A stretch of DNA of 14,026 nucleotides. It comes from Prolixibacteraceae bacterium. GTDB lineage: Bacteria > Bacteroidota > Bacteroidia > Bacteroidales > Prolixibacteraceae. The notes below the pieces were generated by a model. That model was not told the DNA's origin. It ran no database searches and was given only the letters and a program-made list of their open reading frames with translations. The stretch is from positions 1-14,026 of the forward strand of contig DAIDJX010000061.1 of assembly GCA_027451165.1 (NCBI GenBank). Reading direction: 5' to 3'. Positions 6,429 through 14,026 of this stretch are shown here, piece by piece. Position 1 is the first letter of the stretch. The number at the start of each line of letters is the position of its first letter. The position numbers and the translations under genes are program-made.

Positions 6429-6860
6429 GATTTTGTCTGAATAATATGATTTATATCATGAGTTTCTTATCCATTTACCCTATTTTTGTGAAATTCTATT
6501 TTATACGGTGGAAATATTTTCTGAAAAGAAAGTGATTTCTCACGGATAAAGCAATCAGATCGGTATGGAAATTTTATAAGAAAAGTATGGCGAAAATTTT
6601 CATCTGCATCAGATCTCCCGGTTCGCGCTGTTAAGGTCGTATTATGACCATAACCGGCAGATCATGAAGTATTCCTGTTACAAATCCCGAAGGAATCCCA
6701 ATTTGATCAATTTGCTGAATAAAAAACAACACTTCAGTGATTTGTGGTTATGTCCTAGTTGTATATGACCGGTACCGCATTCTTTTTTCATAAATTCAAC
6801 AATACAAAACCAATCTGCTCCGGAATTGACCGGATAAAGCAAACCATTAAAATCGAATCA
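6429..6860. other. Gene-poor leader region upstream of the SusC-like gene
   Basis: This 430-base gap between the creD terminator and the SusC start has no confident gene. The AT-rich left part contains TATTTTTG at 6481-6488. A stop-free stretch at 6580-6768 encodes a protein-like but unrecognised peptide; its only ATG (6664) would give 34 residues (MKYSCYKSRRNPN...). The SusC frame is open upstream to 6759, but those residues look unlike a signal peptide. No ECF sigma/FecR pair or hybrid sensor gene is present, although these often precede SusC/SusD genes. Confidence 0.6.
6481..6488 (+). promoter_or_regulatory. Possible -7 promoter element for the SusC/SusD operon
   Basis: TATTTTTG matches TAnnTTTG, and it is the only exact match I found between the creD terminator and the SusC start. 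It would imply a leader of about 365 bases, which is long. There is no good -33 element, so support is weak. Confidence 0.25.
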
Positions 6861-9800
6861 ATGAAAAATTTACACAAAAACAAACTGTGCATGCAGCCAC
6901 CCTGCTGGCATGTACGGAAGACTAAACCAATCACCCTGCTCCTTTCCATTTGCCTGATTATGATGAGTTTCACCGGCATCGCCCAACAACGGACGATTTC
7001 AGGAAAGGTAACCGACTCCCAAAACCAGCCGCTGCCGGGGGTAACGGTGGTGGTTAAAGGAACGACCCAGGGAGTGGTAACCGATGCCGGCGGTAGCTAT
7101 TCGTTGCGCAATGTTTCCCAGGGAGCAACCATCCAGTTTTCTTTTGTCGGGATGAAAACCAGCGAAGTGCTGGTTGGCAGTCAGTCGAAGATTGATGTCA
7201 GGTTGGAAGAAGAATCCATCGGTCTCGAAGAGGTAGTGGCCGTAGGCTACGGAACGCAGAAAGTGACCACTGTAACTGGTTCGGTGAGTGATGTAAAGGG
7301 GGAAAAGCTGATGGCAGCGCCATCGATCAACTTTTCCAATTCCATCACCGGCCGTTTACCGGGAGTGGTAGCCTATACGCGTTCTGGTGAACCCGGAAGT
7401 GATGGTTCCACCATTCGCATCAGGGGCGCCAATACCCTGGGTGACAATTCTCCCCTTATCGTGGTCGACGGAATTGCCAGCCGCGGTCTGGAAAGGCTTT
7501 CTTCCACTGATATTGAAAGTGTTACCGTACTGAAAGATGCTTCCGCAGCCATTTATGGAGCCAGGGCAGCCAACGGAGTCCTTCTGATTACCACCAAACG
7601 AGGGCAAAAAGGTACCCCAAAAGTGGAACTGACTTATAATGAAGGCTGGAGCATGCCTACGGTTATTCCGGAATGCGCCGATGCAGCCACCTATCTTGAA
7701 ATGCTGAATGAAATCAGTGTATATGCCGGGCAGCAACCCAAGTATACTGCAGAAATGATACAGAACTACAGAGATGGAAAAGATCTCTGGAGATACCCGA
7801 ATACCGATTGGTATGAGGAAACTTTTCAGAATGCAGCTGCCCAGCGGTCAGCCAATGTCTCAGTCCGGGGCGGTCAGGAGAAACTGAATTATTTCATTTC
7901 AGCCGGTACACGCTTCCAGGACGGTATCTATAAGAACAGCGCCACCTATTACAACCAGTCCAATTTCAGGATCAACCTGGACGGTCAGCTGTCGGAAAAT
8001 GTCAAATACGGGGTGGATGTCGCTGCCAGAGAAGTCATCAGAAATTACCCCACAAGGTCGGCAAGTGACATTTTCTCCATGCTCCGCAGGGGGAAACCCA
8101 ACATGCCGGCATACTGGCCAAACGGGAAAAACGGCCCGGATATCGAATACGGGAACAACCCGGTGGTGGTTACCACCAACCAAACAGGATACGACAGAAA
8201 CAAAAGCACCAACCTGGAAACAAAAGCCAACCTGGAAATCAAAATTCCGTGGGTGAAGGGGCTTTCTCTATCCGGTAATGCCTCCATGGACTGGCAGGTG
8301 GAAAACAACAAGCGCTGGGAAATTCCCTGGTTCCTCTATTCCTGGGATGGGGTCACCATGGGAAGCAATGGAGAACCGCTTTTGGTGGAAGGGAAAAAGG
8401 GATTTACCAGCCCGGAACTGGAACAAGACATGGACGACACCAAAAGGATCACCCTCAATGGCCTTATGAATTACCAGACCAGTATCAATGACCGGCACAA
8501 CCTCAGGTTTCTGCTGGGTACAGAACGGGTAACCGGTGAGTCAATGGAATTCTCAGCCTTCAGAAAATACTTCGTCTCCTCCTCCATCGATGAACTCTTT
8601 GCCGGTGGGGATGCTGAAAAAACCAACAGCGGCGCCTCATCCAGCGAAGCCAGGATGAACTATTTCGGTCGTTTCAACTATGACTACCTAAGTAAATACC
8701 TGTTTGAATTTGTGTGGAGGTATGATGGTTCCTATATTTTCCCGGAAGAGAAGAGATTCGGATTTTTCCCGGGTGTGTCCCTCGGTTGGAGAGTTTCAGA
8801 AGAAGGTTTCTGGAAGGGCATCAAACCAGTGGTGGACTATTTCAAAATCAGGGGCTCCTGGGGACAGACCGGGAACGACCGGATCGACACCTATCAGTTC
8901 CTTTCCAGTTATGGATTTCTGACCGGGACAAGCGCCATCTATGTGTTCAACCAAAGCGTGGAAAACAAATTGTTGAATGAATTGCGCATTCCCAACACCA
9001 ATGTCACCTGGGAAGTAGCCAATCAGGCCAACATCGGGTTCGACGGTAGCATGTTGAACAAAAAATTGTCCTTTTCAGCAGAATATTTTTACAACAAACG
9101 TACAAATATCCTCTGGTACCGGAATGCCTCGGTTCCTTCTTCCAGCGGGCTGACATTACCCAGGGAAAACATCGGGGAAGTCGCTAACCAGGGATTTGAA
9201 GTCCAGGTGAATTACCACAACAACATAGGGGATCTGAACTATACGCTGGGCGCCAATTTCAACTACAACCACAACGAAATCCTGTTCTGGGATGAAACTC
9301 CGGGAGTTCCGGAATATCAAAAATCAACAGGTAGCCCCATGAATGCAAACCTCTATTATGAGGCCATCGGTATTTTTAAGGATCAGGCAGCAGTAGATGC
9401 TTATCCGCACTGGACCGGTGCCCGCCCGGGTGATGTCATTTTCAAAGACGTCAATGACGACAAGATCATCGACGGACTGGACAGGGTCAGAAATAAAAAA
9501 ACCGAATTACCTACGCATACCGGCGGATTTAACATTGACCTGGAATATAAAAACTTTTACTCCAGTATTTTCCTCCAGTGGGCTGCCGGAGCTGTCAGGT
9601 ATGATTATTATGAAATGCAGGGGGAAGTCGGAAACTTCCTGGTCAGGGATGTGGAAGGCCGCTGGACGGTCGACAATCCCGACGCTACCAAACCCAGGAT
9701 CTGGAACAGGTATTCCGAATACTGGCGTAACTATCAAAATACCTACTGGTTACAGGAATCTGACTACCTCCGGTTGAAAAACCTGGAACTGGGTTATAAC

Positions 9801-9971
9801 GTTCCGAACAATATCTGCGACAAGGTCTACCTGAAGGGAGCAAAAGTCTATTTCACCGGCCTGAACCTTCTGACCTTTACCAAAATCAAGGATTTCGACC
9901 CGGAAACTACTTCTGCCACAGCTTACCCGCTAAATAAGGTATTTAACCTGGGTGTAACTTTAACCTTTTAA
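6861..9971 (+). CDS. SusC-like TonB-dependent outer-membrane transporter (SusC/RagA family)
   Basis: The 1036-residue protein has the full SusC layout. An extended signal peptide ends near residue 42 (ITLLLSICLIMMSFTGIAQ). A carboxypeptidase-regulatory-like extension lies at 44-117 (GKVTDSQNQPLPGV), then a Ton-box region EEVVAVGYG (123-131) and a plug at about 136-250 (NSITGRLPGVVAYTRSGEPG, IRIRGANT, VVDGI, VLKDASAAIYGARAANGV). The 22-strand-type barrel runs to the C-terminal FNLGVTLTF, which ends in phenylalanine as outer-membrane barrels do. It lacks an STN signalling domain, so direct FecR-type signalling is not expected. ATG 6861 (MKNLHKNKLC) is chosen over upstream in-frame starts at 6759 and 6765 because it puts the signal peptide near the N-terminus. 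It pairs with the SusD-like protein 11 bp downstream to import an unknown ligand. Confidence 0.97.
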   Translation: MKNLHKNKLCMQPPCWHVRKTKPITLLLSICLIMMSFTGIAQQRTISGKVTDSQNQPLPGVTVVVKGTTQGVVTDAGGSYSLRNVSQGATIQFSFVGMKTSEVLVGSQSKIDVRLEEESIGLEEVVAVGYGTQKVTTVTGSVSDVKGEKLMAAPSINFSNSITGRLPGVVAYTRSGEPGSDGSTIRIRGANTLGDNSPLIVVDGIASRGLERLSSTDIESVTVLKDASAAIYGARAANGVLLITTKRGQKGTPKVELTYNEGWSMPTVIPECADAATYLEMLNEISVYAGQQPKYTAEMIQNYRDGKDLWRYPNTDWYEETFQNAAAQRSANVSVRGGQEKLNYFISAGTRFQDGIYKNSATYYNQSNFRINLDGQLSENVKYGVDVAAREVIRNYPTRSASDIFSMLRRGKPNMPAYWPNGKNGPDIEYGNNPVVVTTNQTGYDRNKSTNLETKANLEIKIPWVKGLSLSGNASMDWQVENNKRWEIPWFLYSWDGVTMGSNGEPLLVEGKKGFTSPELEQDMDDTKRITLNGLMNYQTSINDRHNLRFLLGTERVTGESMEFSAFRKYFVSSSIDELFAGGDAEKTNSGASSSEARMNYFGRFNYDYLSKYLFEFVWRYDGSYIFPEEKRFGFFPGVSLGWRVSEEGFWKGIKPVVDYFKIRGSWGQTGNDRIDTYQFLSSYGFLTGTSAIYVFNQSVENKLLNELRIPNTNVTWEVANQANIGFDGSMLNKKLSFSAEYFYNKRTNILWYRNASVPSSSGLTLPRENIGEVANQGFEVQVNYHNNIGDLNYTLGANFNYNHNEILFWDETPGVPEYQKSTGSPMNANLYYEAIGIFKDQAAVDAYPHWTGARPGDVIFKDVNDDKIIDGLDRVRNKKTELPTHTGGFNIDLEYKNFYSSIFLQWAAGAVRYDYYEMQGEVGNFLVRDVEGRWTVDNPDATKPRIWNRYSEYWRNYQNTYWLQESDYLRLKNLELGYNVPNNICDKVYLKGAKVYFTGLNLLTFTKIKDFDPETTSATAYPLNKVFNLGVTLTF

Positions 9972-9982
9972 CGGATTGAACA

Positions 9983-11773
9983 ATGAAAAAGATAAAATTT
10001 CTCAGCTTATTGGCAATAAGTATTTTATTGCTCTCTTCCTGCAGTAATGAATTTCTGAATACCGAACCTTCCACAGAATTTTCAGAACTGACGGTATGGA
10101 ATGATCCGGCTTTGGTTGAAACATTTATTAACCAGATGTATTACCGTCTGGATGAACCCCTGACCGACGGCAGAATGAAAGCCAATTATGTGGATGAAGG
10201 CCATTACAGGGGGAACAGCAATTCCCGCAACTTCAACCGTTCCAACATTACCGTGGACAACATTCCGGGATGGGGAACCAACAGGTATCGTTCCTGGGCC
10301 GATTTGTACAAATCAATCCGGTATTGCAACATTTTCTTTGCCAACGTGGATAAAGTGCCGTTTTCAACAGGTCTTGTTGACGGGAAAACGCCAAAAGACA
10401 GAATGACCGGCGAAGTGCATTTCCTCCGGGCTATGTTTTACAATAACCTGGTTTGTGATTATGGCGGAGTTCCGCTGATTACCGATGTTTTTTCTCTGGA
10501 GGATGAGTTTGCCGTTCCGCGGAATACCTATGCCGAATGTATTGATTTCATTGTCGGGGAATGTGACAAGGCTGCATCCATGTTGCCCGATAAAAATTCC
10601 GGAGTAAACAATGGCCGGGCCACCAAAGGAGCTGCGCTGGCCCTGAAATCGAGGGTTCTGTTGTATGCCGCCAGTGACCTCCACAACAAATACACCTTTG
10701 CGGGGTATGCCAATCCTGAACTGATAGGGTATACCAGCGGAACTCAGGCTGAGCGCTGGCTGAAAGCCAAAAACGCTGCTAAAGCAGTCATTGACCTGAA
10801 CCTGTATTCGTTGTATAAAGCCAATCCTGCTGCAGGAGAGTCGGTTGCAGATAATTATGCCAATATTTTCCTGTCCAAACAGACCGAAGAAGATATTTTC
10901 ATTAAGTTCTTCACAACAGCCATGGGGTCAAGATGGGGCCTGTATACCAGTCCGAACGGTTACCACGGCTGGGGTACCAATGCTCCGATCGGCAACCTGG
11001 TCAATGATTATGAAATGGCGGATGGCACAAAATTCAGCTGGAGCAATCCGCAACAAGCCGCTGAACCCTATAAAAACCGGGATCCACGTTTTTACGCGAC
11101 CATATTTTACGATGGAGCCCCCTGGCGGGTACGGCCTGATGATGTCAAAGGGATCGACCCGAAAAATAAAATCCAGACCGGTGTCTGGCAGACCTGGGAT
11201 TCGAATGCCAACAAAATGAAGGAAGTATACGGTGTGGATACCCGGAAAAGTCCGATTGAGGACTGGAACGGTTCTTACACCGGGTACTATTGCCGGAAAT
11301 ACATCGATCCCAACAATGATGCACAGTATGTAAGCCAGTCGATTACCTGGCGCTTTATCCGCTATACCGAAGTGCTGCTGAACTATGCTGAAGCCTGCAT
11401 TGAACTTGGGGAAGATCCGGAAGCACGTACGTACATCAATATGATCAGGAAAAGAGCAGGTATGCCGGGGTTAACCGAATCCGGAAATGACCTGCGGGAA
11501 AGATACCGGAACGAACGGCGCATTGAGCTGGCTTTTGAAGACCACCGTTTTTATGATGTCCGTCGCTGGATGATCGGCCCCAAAGCCTATGTAAATGCAC
11601 TGGCTGCCAATGTGGTGTATAAACTGAATCCGGATAAAACAACGGCAACAATACCGACCGTAACTCATTTTGTGTATGAAACATACTCCTGGAACGACAA
11701 GGCTTACTTCCTGCCCATTCTCAGGGACGAAATGAACAAAAACAACAAATTGATCCAGAATCCGGGGTATTAA
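9983..11773 (+). CDS. SusD-like surface lipoprotein (RagB/SusD family)
   Basis: This 596-residue protein starts with a lipoprotein signal, and its lipobox LLSSC puts the acylated cysteine at residue 20. The N-terminal region (NEFLNTEPSTEFSELTVWND) and the helical TPR-like body are typical of SusD proteins (YRSWADLYKSIRYCNIFFANV, GEVHFLRAMFYNNLVCDYGG, ATKGAALALKSRVLLYAA). The C-terminal part holds RFIRYTEVLLNYAEACIELG and RNERRIELAFEDHRFYDVRR, and ends in NPGY, as the family often does. It caps the SusC barrel and captures the ligand outside the cell. The gap to the SusC stop is 11 bases, so they are one operon. No substrate can be assigned from sequence. Confidence 0.97.
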   Translation: MKKIKFLSLLAISILLLSSCSNEFLNTEPSTEFSELTVWNDPALVETFINQMYYRLDEPLTDGRMKANYVDEGHYRGNSNSRNFNRSNITVDNIPGWGTNRYRSWADLYKSIRYCNIFFANVDKVPFSTGLVDGKTPKDRMTGEVHFLRAMFYNNLVCDYGGVPLITDVFSLEDEFAVPRNTYAECIDFIVGECDKAASMLPDKNSGVNNGRATKGAALALKSRVLLYAASDLHNKYTFAGYANPELIGYTSGTQAERWLKAKNAAKAVIDLNLYSLYKANPAAGESVADNYANIFLSKQTEEDIFIKFFTTAMGSRWGLYTSPNGYHGWGTNAPIGNLVNDYEMADGTKFSWSNPQQAAEPYKNRDPRFYATIFYDGAPWRVRPDDVKGIDPKNKIQTGVWQTWDSNANKMKEVYGVDTRKSPIEDWNGSYTGYYCRKYIDPNNDAQYVSQSITWRFIRYTEVLLNYAEACIELGEDPEARTYINMIRKRAGMPGLTESGNDLRERYRNERRIELAFEDHRFYDVRRWMIGPKAYVNALAANVVYKLNPDKTTATIPTVTHFVYETYSWNDKAYFLPILRDEMNKNNKLIQNPGY

Positions 11774-11803
11774 ACTCAGGATGAATTGATTATAACTGAT
11801 AAA

Positions 11804-11834
11804 ATTTCGGATTTCGGATTTTCGATTTCGGATT
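11804..11834 (-). repeat. AATCCGAAAT-type repeat downstream of the SusD gene
   Basis: About three tandem copies of ATTTCGGATT lie here. The first 18 bases are an exact reverse complement of 2901-2918 in the anti-sigma gene. There is no stable stem followed by a T-tract, so this is not an intrinsic terminator. Confidence 0.75.
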
Positions 11835-11858
11835 ATTGTATACAGTTTGTATTTATTT

Positions 11859-11928
11859 CCTCTGTGTAACTCTGTGATTCCTCTGTGAAACTCTGTGTAA
11901 CTAAAATAGTTGCACAGGGTTCACAGAG
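11859..11928. repeat. CTCTGTG repeat array with a long imperfect hairpin
   Basis: The unit CTCTGTG occurs four times (11860-11866, 11870-11876, 11881-11887, 11891-11897), mostly followed by TAACT or AAACT. The last two copies (11881-11903) pair with 11907-11928 to form a 22-bp stem with one bulged base, two wobble-type mismatches and an AAA loop. No T-tract follows. It lies 32 bases before the phosphoesterase start and resembles a dispersed palindromic element; it could attenuate read-through from the SusD gene. Confidence 0.65.
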
Positions 11929-11960
11929 TGTACAGGTGACCAACATCATAATTATGTCCG

Positions 11961-13136
11961 ATGAAAAGTAAGATATTAAGTATAATTTTCTGTTTATCAA
12001 CCAGTTTCCCCACACTTTATGCCCAGGGAAAACCCTTTGCCATTGAACACGGCCCCTACCTTCAGGGTTTGACGGAAAACGGGGTGACCATTGTCTGGAC
12101 GACCAACCGGAAAGCCATCTCCTGGATTGAACTGGCCCCCGACGATTCCACCCATTTTTACCTGACGGAAAGGCCTCGTACCTATGCGGAATCTTTTGGG
12201 TTTAAAATGGTCGATTCCCTGCACATGGTGACTTTGAAAGGACTGAAGCAAAATACGACCTACCGGTACAGGATATATTCCCAGGAAGTGCTCAGCCATG
12301 TGGGCACCAAAGTTACCTATGGCGAGGTGGCGGCCAGCAATGTCTACCGCTCCAGACCACTTAAATTCACCACCGCCAATCCCGGGAAAAAAGAAATGAA
12401 TTTTCTGGTTCTGAACGATATCCACGGCAACAATGAGTTGATGGAAACTCTCCTGAAGGGAACTGACTGGAAGAAAACCGATCTGGTTTTTTTCAATGGC
12501 GACATGACCAATGATATCCGTTCCGAGGAACAGTTGTTCGGCGATTTCCTGGACAAAGCGGTGGAACTCTTTGCAAGGGAAACCCCGATGTACTATGCCC
12601 GGGGTAACCATGAAACCAGGGGAAATTTTGCCACGACCTTCCCCAAATACTTCCCGGCACCCGGAGGACAACTTTATTACCTTTTCCGGCAGGGCCCGGT
12701 TTGCTTTCTCGTATTGGATTGCGGGGAAGACAAACCCGACTCTGATCTGGAATACAGTGGAATCGTAGCTTTCGACCGCTATCGCGACCAGCAGGCGGAA
12801 TGGCTGAAAAACGCCGTTAAACAGAAAGAATTCCTCGATGCCCCCTACCGGGTGGTCATTATCCACATGACTCCGTTTGGTGGTTGGCACGGAGAACAGG
12901 AAATCGAACAAAAGTTCATTCCCCTGCTGAATTCAGCGGATATTGACGTGATGCTCTGTGGCCATCTGCACCGGTATATCCACCGGAAGGCGGGAAACGG
13001 AATTAATTTCCCGGTGATCGCCAATGCCAACCGCGCAGTGATCAAAGCTGCTGCCAATCAGCAGCAATTGGTGATTGAGGTCGTGGATGCGGAAGGTAAG
13101 ACCCTCGATACGCTGAAAATTTCTCCTGAAAAGTAA
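11961..13136 (+). CDS. Secreted calcineurin-like metallophosphoesterase with purple-acid-phosphatase-type N-terminal domain
   Basis: The 391-residue protein has a signal peptide (cleavage near AQG, residues 21-23). A fibronectin-III-like domain as in purple acid phosphatases spans about 26-138 (GPYLQGLTENGVTIVWTTN). A metallophosphoesterase core spans about 146-362. All core metal-binding motifs are intact: D153 and H155 in NDIHG, D181 in NGDMTND, N216-H217-E218 in GNHE, H302 in IIHMTPFGGWH, and H335/H337 in GHLH. It should hydrolyse phosphate mono- or diesters in the periplasm or outside the cell with a two-metal centre. It follows the SusC/SusD pair on the same strand, but a 187-base repeat-rich gap separates them, so operon membership is uncertain. 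The natural substrate is unknown. Confidence 0.94.
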   Translation: MKSKILSIIFCLSTSFPTLYAQGKPFAIEHGPYLQGLTENGVTIVWTTNRKAISWIELAPDDSTHFYLTERPRTYAESFGFKMVDSLHMVTLKGLKQNTTYRYRIYSQEVLSHVGTKVTYGEVAASNVYRSRPLKFTTANPGKKEMNFLVLNDIHGNNELMETLLKGTDWKKTDLVFFNGDMTNDIRSEEQLFGDFLDKAVELFARETPMYYARGNHETRGNFATTFPKYFPAPGGQLYYLFRQGPVCFLVLDCGEDKPDSDLEYSGIVAFDRYRDQQAEWLKNAVKQKEFLDAPYRVVIIHMTPFGGWHGEQEIEQKFIPLLNSADIDVMLCGHLHRYIHRKAGNGINFPVIANANRAVIKAAANQQQLVIEVVDAEGKTLDTLKISPEK

Positions 13137-13140
13137 AATT

Positions 13141-13275
13141 AAACCTGCCGTGACCCTCCTTCCCGGGAAATATTCCGGGCAGTTAGCTCAGTTGCTGGCG
13201 AATTGTTATCTTTGTTAAGTGCCGAAAACGGTAGATCCCGGTCAGGAAAAACGGGCAGAGGGTTACGGCAGGTTT
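13141..13275. repeat. 135-bp segment bounded by an 18-bp inverted repeat
   Basis: AAACCTGCCGTGACCCTC at 13141-13158 pairs with GAGGGTTACGGCAGGTTT at 13258-13275, with 17 of 18 Watson-Crick pairs and one G-T wobble. Inside, CCCGG at 13162-13166 and CCGGG at 13175-13179, with adjoining AA/TT, form a second small hairpin. A promoter-like TATCTTTG lies at 13207-13214. No clear target-site duplication flanks it. It may be a small non-autonomous element, or a structured leader or terminator region. Confidence 0.55.
13207..13214 (+). promoter_or_regulatory. Candidate -7 promoter element before the prohibitin-like gene
   Basis: TATCTTTG matches TAnnTTTG 83 bases before the ATG at 13298. A perfect -33 TTTG is absent at the usual spacing. 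The site lies inside the inverted-repeat-bounded segment 13141-13275. Confidence 0.45.
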
Positions 13276-13297
13276 GTTTTATCAATACTTCAACATC

Positions 13298-14026
13298 ATG
13301 ACCAGTAATTACGGCAATTTATCCAATGTCCTGAGAAATAAATCGGCAGTCAGACTGATTATCATCGGGACAACCCTGTTATTTCTCATTATTTTACAGC
13401 CCTGGGTTCAGATCGGTCCCGGGGAAAGGGGTGTTGTGCTCAATTTTGGAGCGGTGAAACCAACGGTTTTGGGTGAAGGGCTTCATTTCAGGGTTCCCAT
13501 TCAACAAAAAATTATCCACATGGATGTCAAGGTGCAGAAAGCCTCGACCGATGCCAGCGCTTCTTCTTCCGACCTTCAGGAAGTGAGCTCTACAGTAGCC
13601 ATCAACTACCACATCATACCCGACAAGGCAAATGTCGTATATCAGACCATCGGTACCGAATTCAAGGAAAGGATCATTGACCCGGCCGTCCAGGAAGTGG
13701 TAAAGGCTGTTTCCGCCCGCTACACGGCGGAGAACCTGATCACCAAGAGATCATCGGTAAGTGATGCCATGAAATCCACACTTACTGAACGATTGTTGAC
13801 TTACAACATTGCTGTGGATGCCTTTTCCATTGTGGAATTCAGTTTCTCCAAGCTGTTTATGGATGCCATCGAAGCCAAACAAACAGCAGAGCAGCTCGCA
13901 TTAAAGGCGGAACGCGACCTCGCCCGAATCAAGATTGAAGCGGAGCAAAAAATTACCTCAGCACAGGCAGAGGCTGAAGCCCTGAGGTTGCAGCGTTCCA
14001 ATATTTCCAGCGACCTGATCGAACTC
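13298..14026 (+). CDS. Prohibitin/SPFH (band 7) family membrane protein; 3' end outside window
   Basis: The frame is open from the ATG at 13298 to the right window edge, giving 243 residues. One N-terminal membrane helix lies at 18-36 (VRLIIIGTTLLFLIILQPW). The SPFH domain follows: QIGPGERGVVLNFGAVKPTV, GEGLHFRVPI, a beta-rich stretch to NYHII, and RIIDPAVQEVVKAVSARYTAENLITKR. The C-terminal part is an Ala/Glu/Lys-rich coiled coil (AIEAKQTAEQLALKAERDLA onward), as in prohibitins. Prohibitins are usually about 270-300 residues, so little is missing. Family members form ring-like membrane assemblies that organise microdomains and often affect protease function; the specific role here cannot be read from sequence. 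It lies 161 bases after the phosphoesterase and probably has its own promoter. Confidence 0.95.
   Translation, partial: MTSNYGNLSNVLRNKSAVRLIIIGTTLLFLIILQPWVQIGPGERGVVLNFGAVKPTVLGEGLHFRVPIQQKIIHMDVKVQKASTDASASSSDLQEVSSTVAINYHIIPDKANVVYQTIGTEFKERIIDPAVQEVVKAVSARYTAENLITKRSSVSDAMKSTLTERLLTYNIAVDAFSIVEFSFSKLFMDAIEAKQTAEQLALKAERDLARIKIEAEQKITSAQAEAEALRLQRSNISSDLIEL

Noticed and set aside
6458..6535. 25-residue hydrophobic, basic ORF (MSFLSIYPIFVKFYF...)
   Set aside because: It is short, lies in AT-rich sequence directly after a terminator, and overlaps the TATTTTTG motif. Nothing supports translation.
11997..12911. 304-codon open frame on the minus strand
   Set aside because: It is fully antisense to the metallophosphoesterase, whose catalytic motifs are all intact. 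The antisense translation shows no recognisable domain.
13179..13262. tRNA-like stretch beginning GGCAGTTAGCTCAGTTGCTGG
   Set aside because: It resembles a tRNA D-arm, but no anticodon stem-loop, T-arm (GGTTC-type) or acceptor pairing follows.

Overview
This is a chromosomal stretch of a member of the Bacteroidota, probably a Bacteroidales/Marinilabiliales-type environmental organism. The evidence is a SusC/SusD pair, the Bacteroidota -7 promoter motif TAnnTTTG before several genes, no Shine-Dalgarno dependence, carboxypeptidase-regulatory-like domains ending in VVVGYG-type sequences, and dispersed short intergenic repeats. No tRNA, rRNA, CRISPR array, transposase or phage gene was seen.

Region 1 (1-3804) is a divergent signalling cluster. 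A secreted von Willebrand factor A (vWA) protein, cut by the left window edge, reads leftward. An ECF sigma factor and an overlapping single-pass membrane protein read rightward. The membrane protein has an anti-sigma-like cytoplasmic head, one membrane helix, a long linker, a SusC-type N-terminal-extension domain, a Ton-box-like EMVVVGYG and a TonB-type C-terminal domain. The vWA protein carries the same extension domain and Ton-box-like sequence. I infer a sigma/anti-sigma switch that borrows TonB/Ton-box recognition in the periplasm. This is the most interesting part of the window.

Region 2 (4049-6428) holds a multi-pass membrane protein translationally coupled (ATGA overlap) to a small winged-helix regulator, followed by creD and a clear intrinsic terminator. 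Nearly identical operator-like sequences overlap the predicted -7 boxes of both transcription units, which suggests that the regulator controls itself and creD.

Region 3 (6861-13136) has a SusC-like outer-membrane transporter and its SusD-like lipoprotein, 11 bp apart. After a repeat-rich gap comes a secreted purple-acid-phosphatase-like metallophosphoesterase. No glycoside hydrolase is in view, so the transported substrate is unknown.

Region 4 (13137-14026) is a gap bounded by an 18-bp inverted repeat and containing a promoter-like motif, then a prohibitin/SPFH membrane protein cut by the right edge.

The intergenic gaps hold several repeat families: an AATCCGAAAT-type repeat (one copy also lies in frame in the anti-sigma gene), a CTCTGTG repeat with a long hairpin, and a CCCCTAAATCCCC-type repeat with a GC-rich hairpin.
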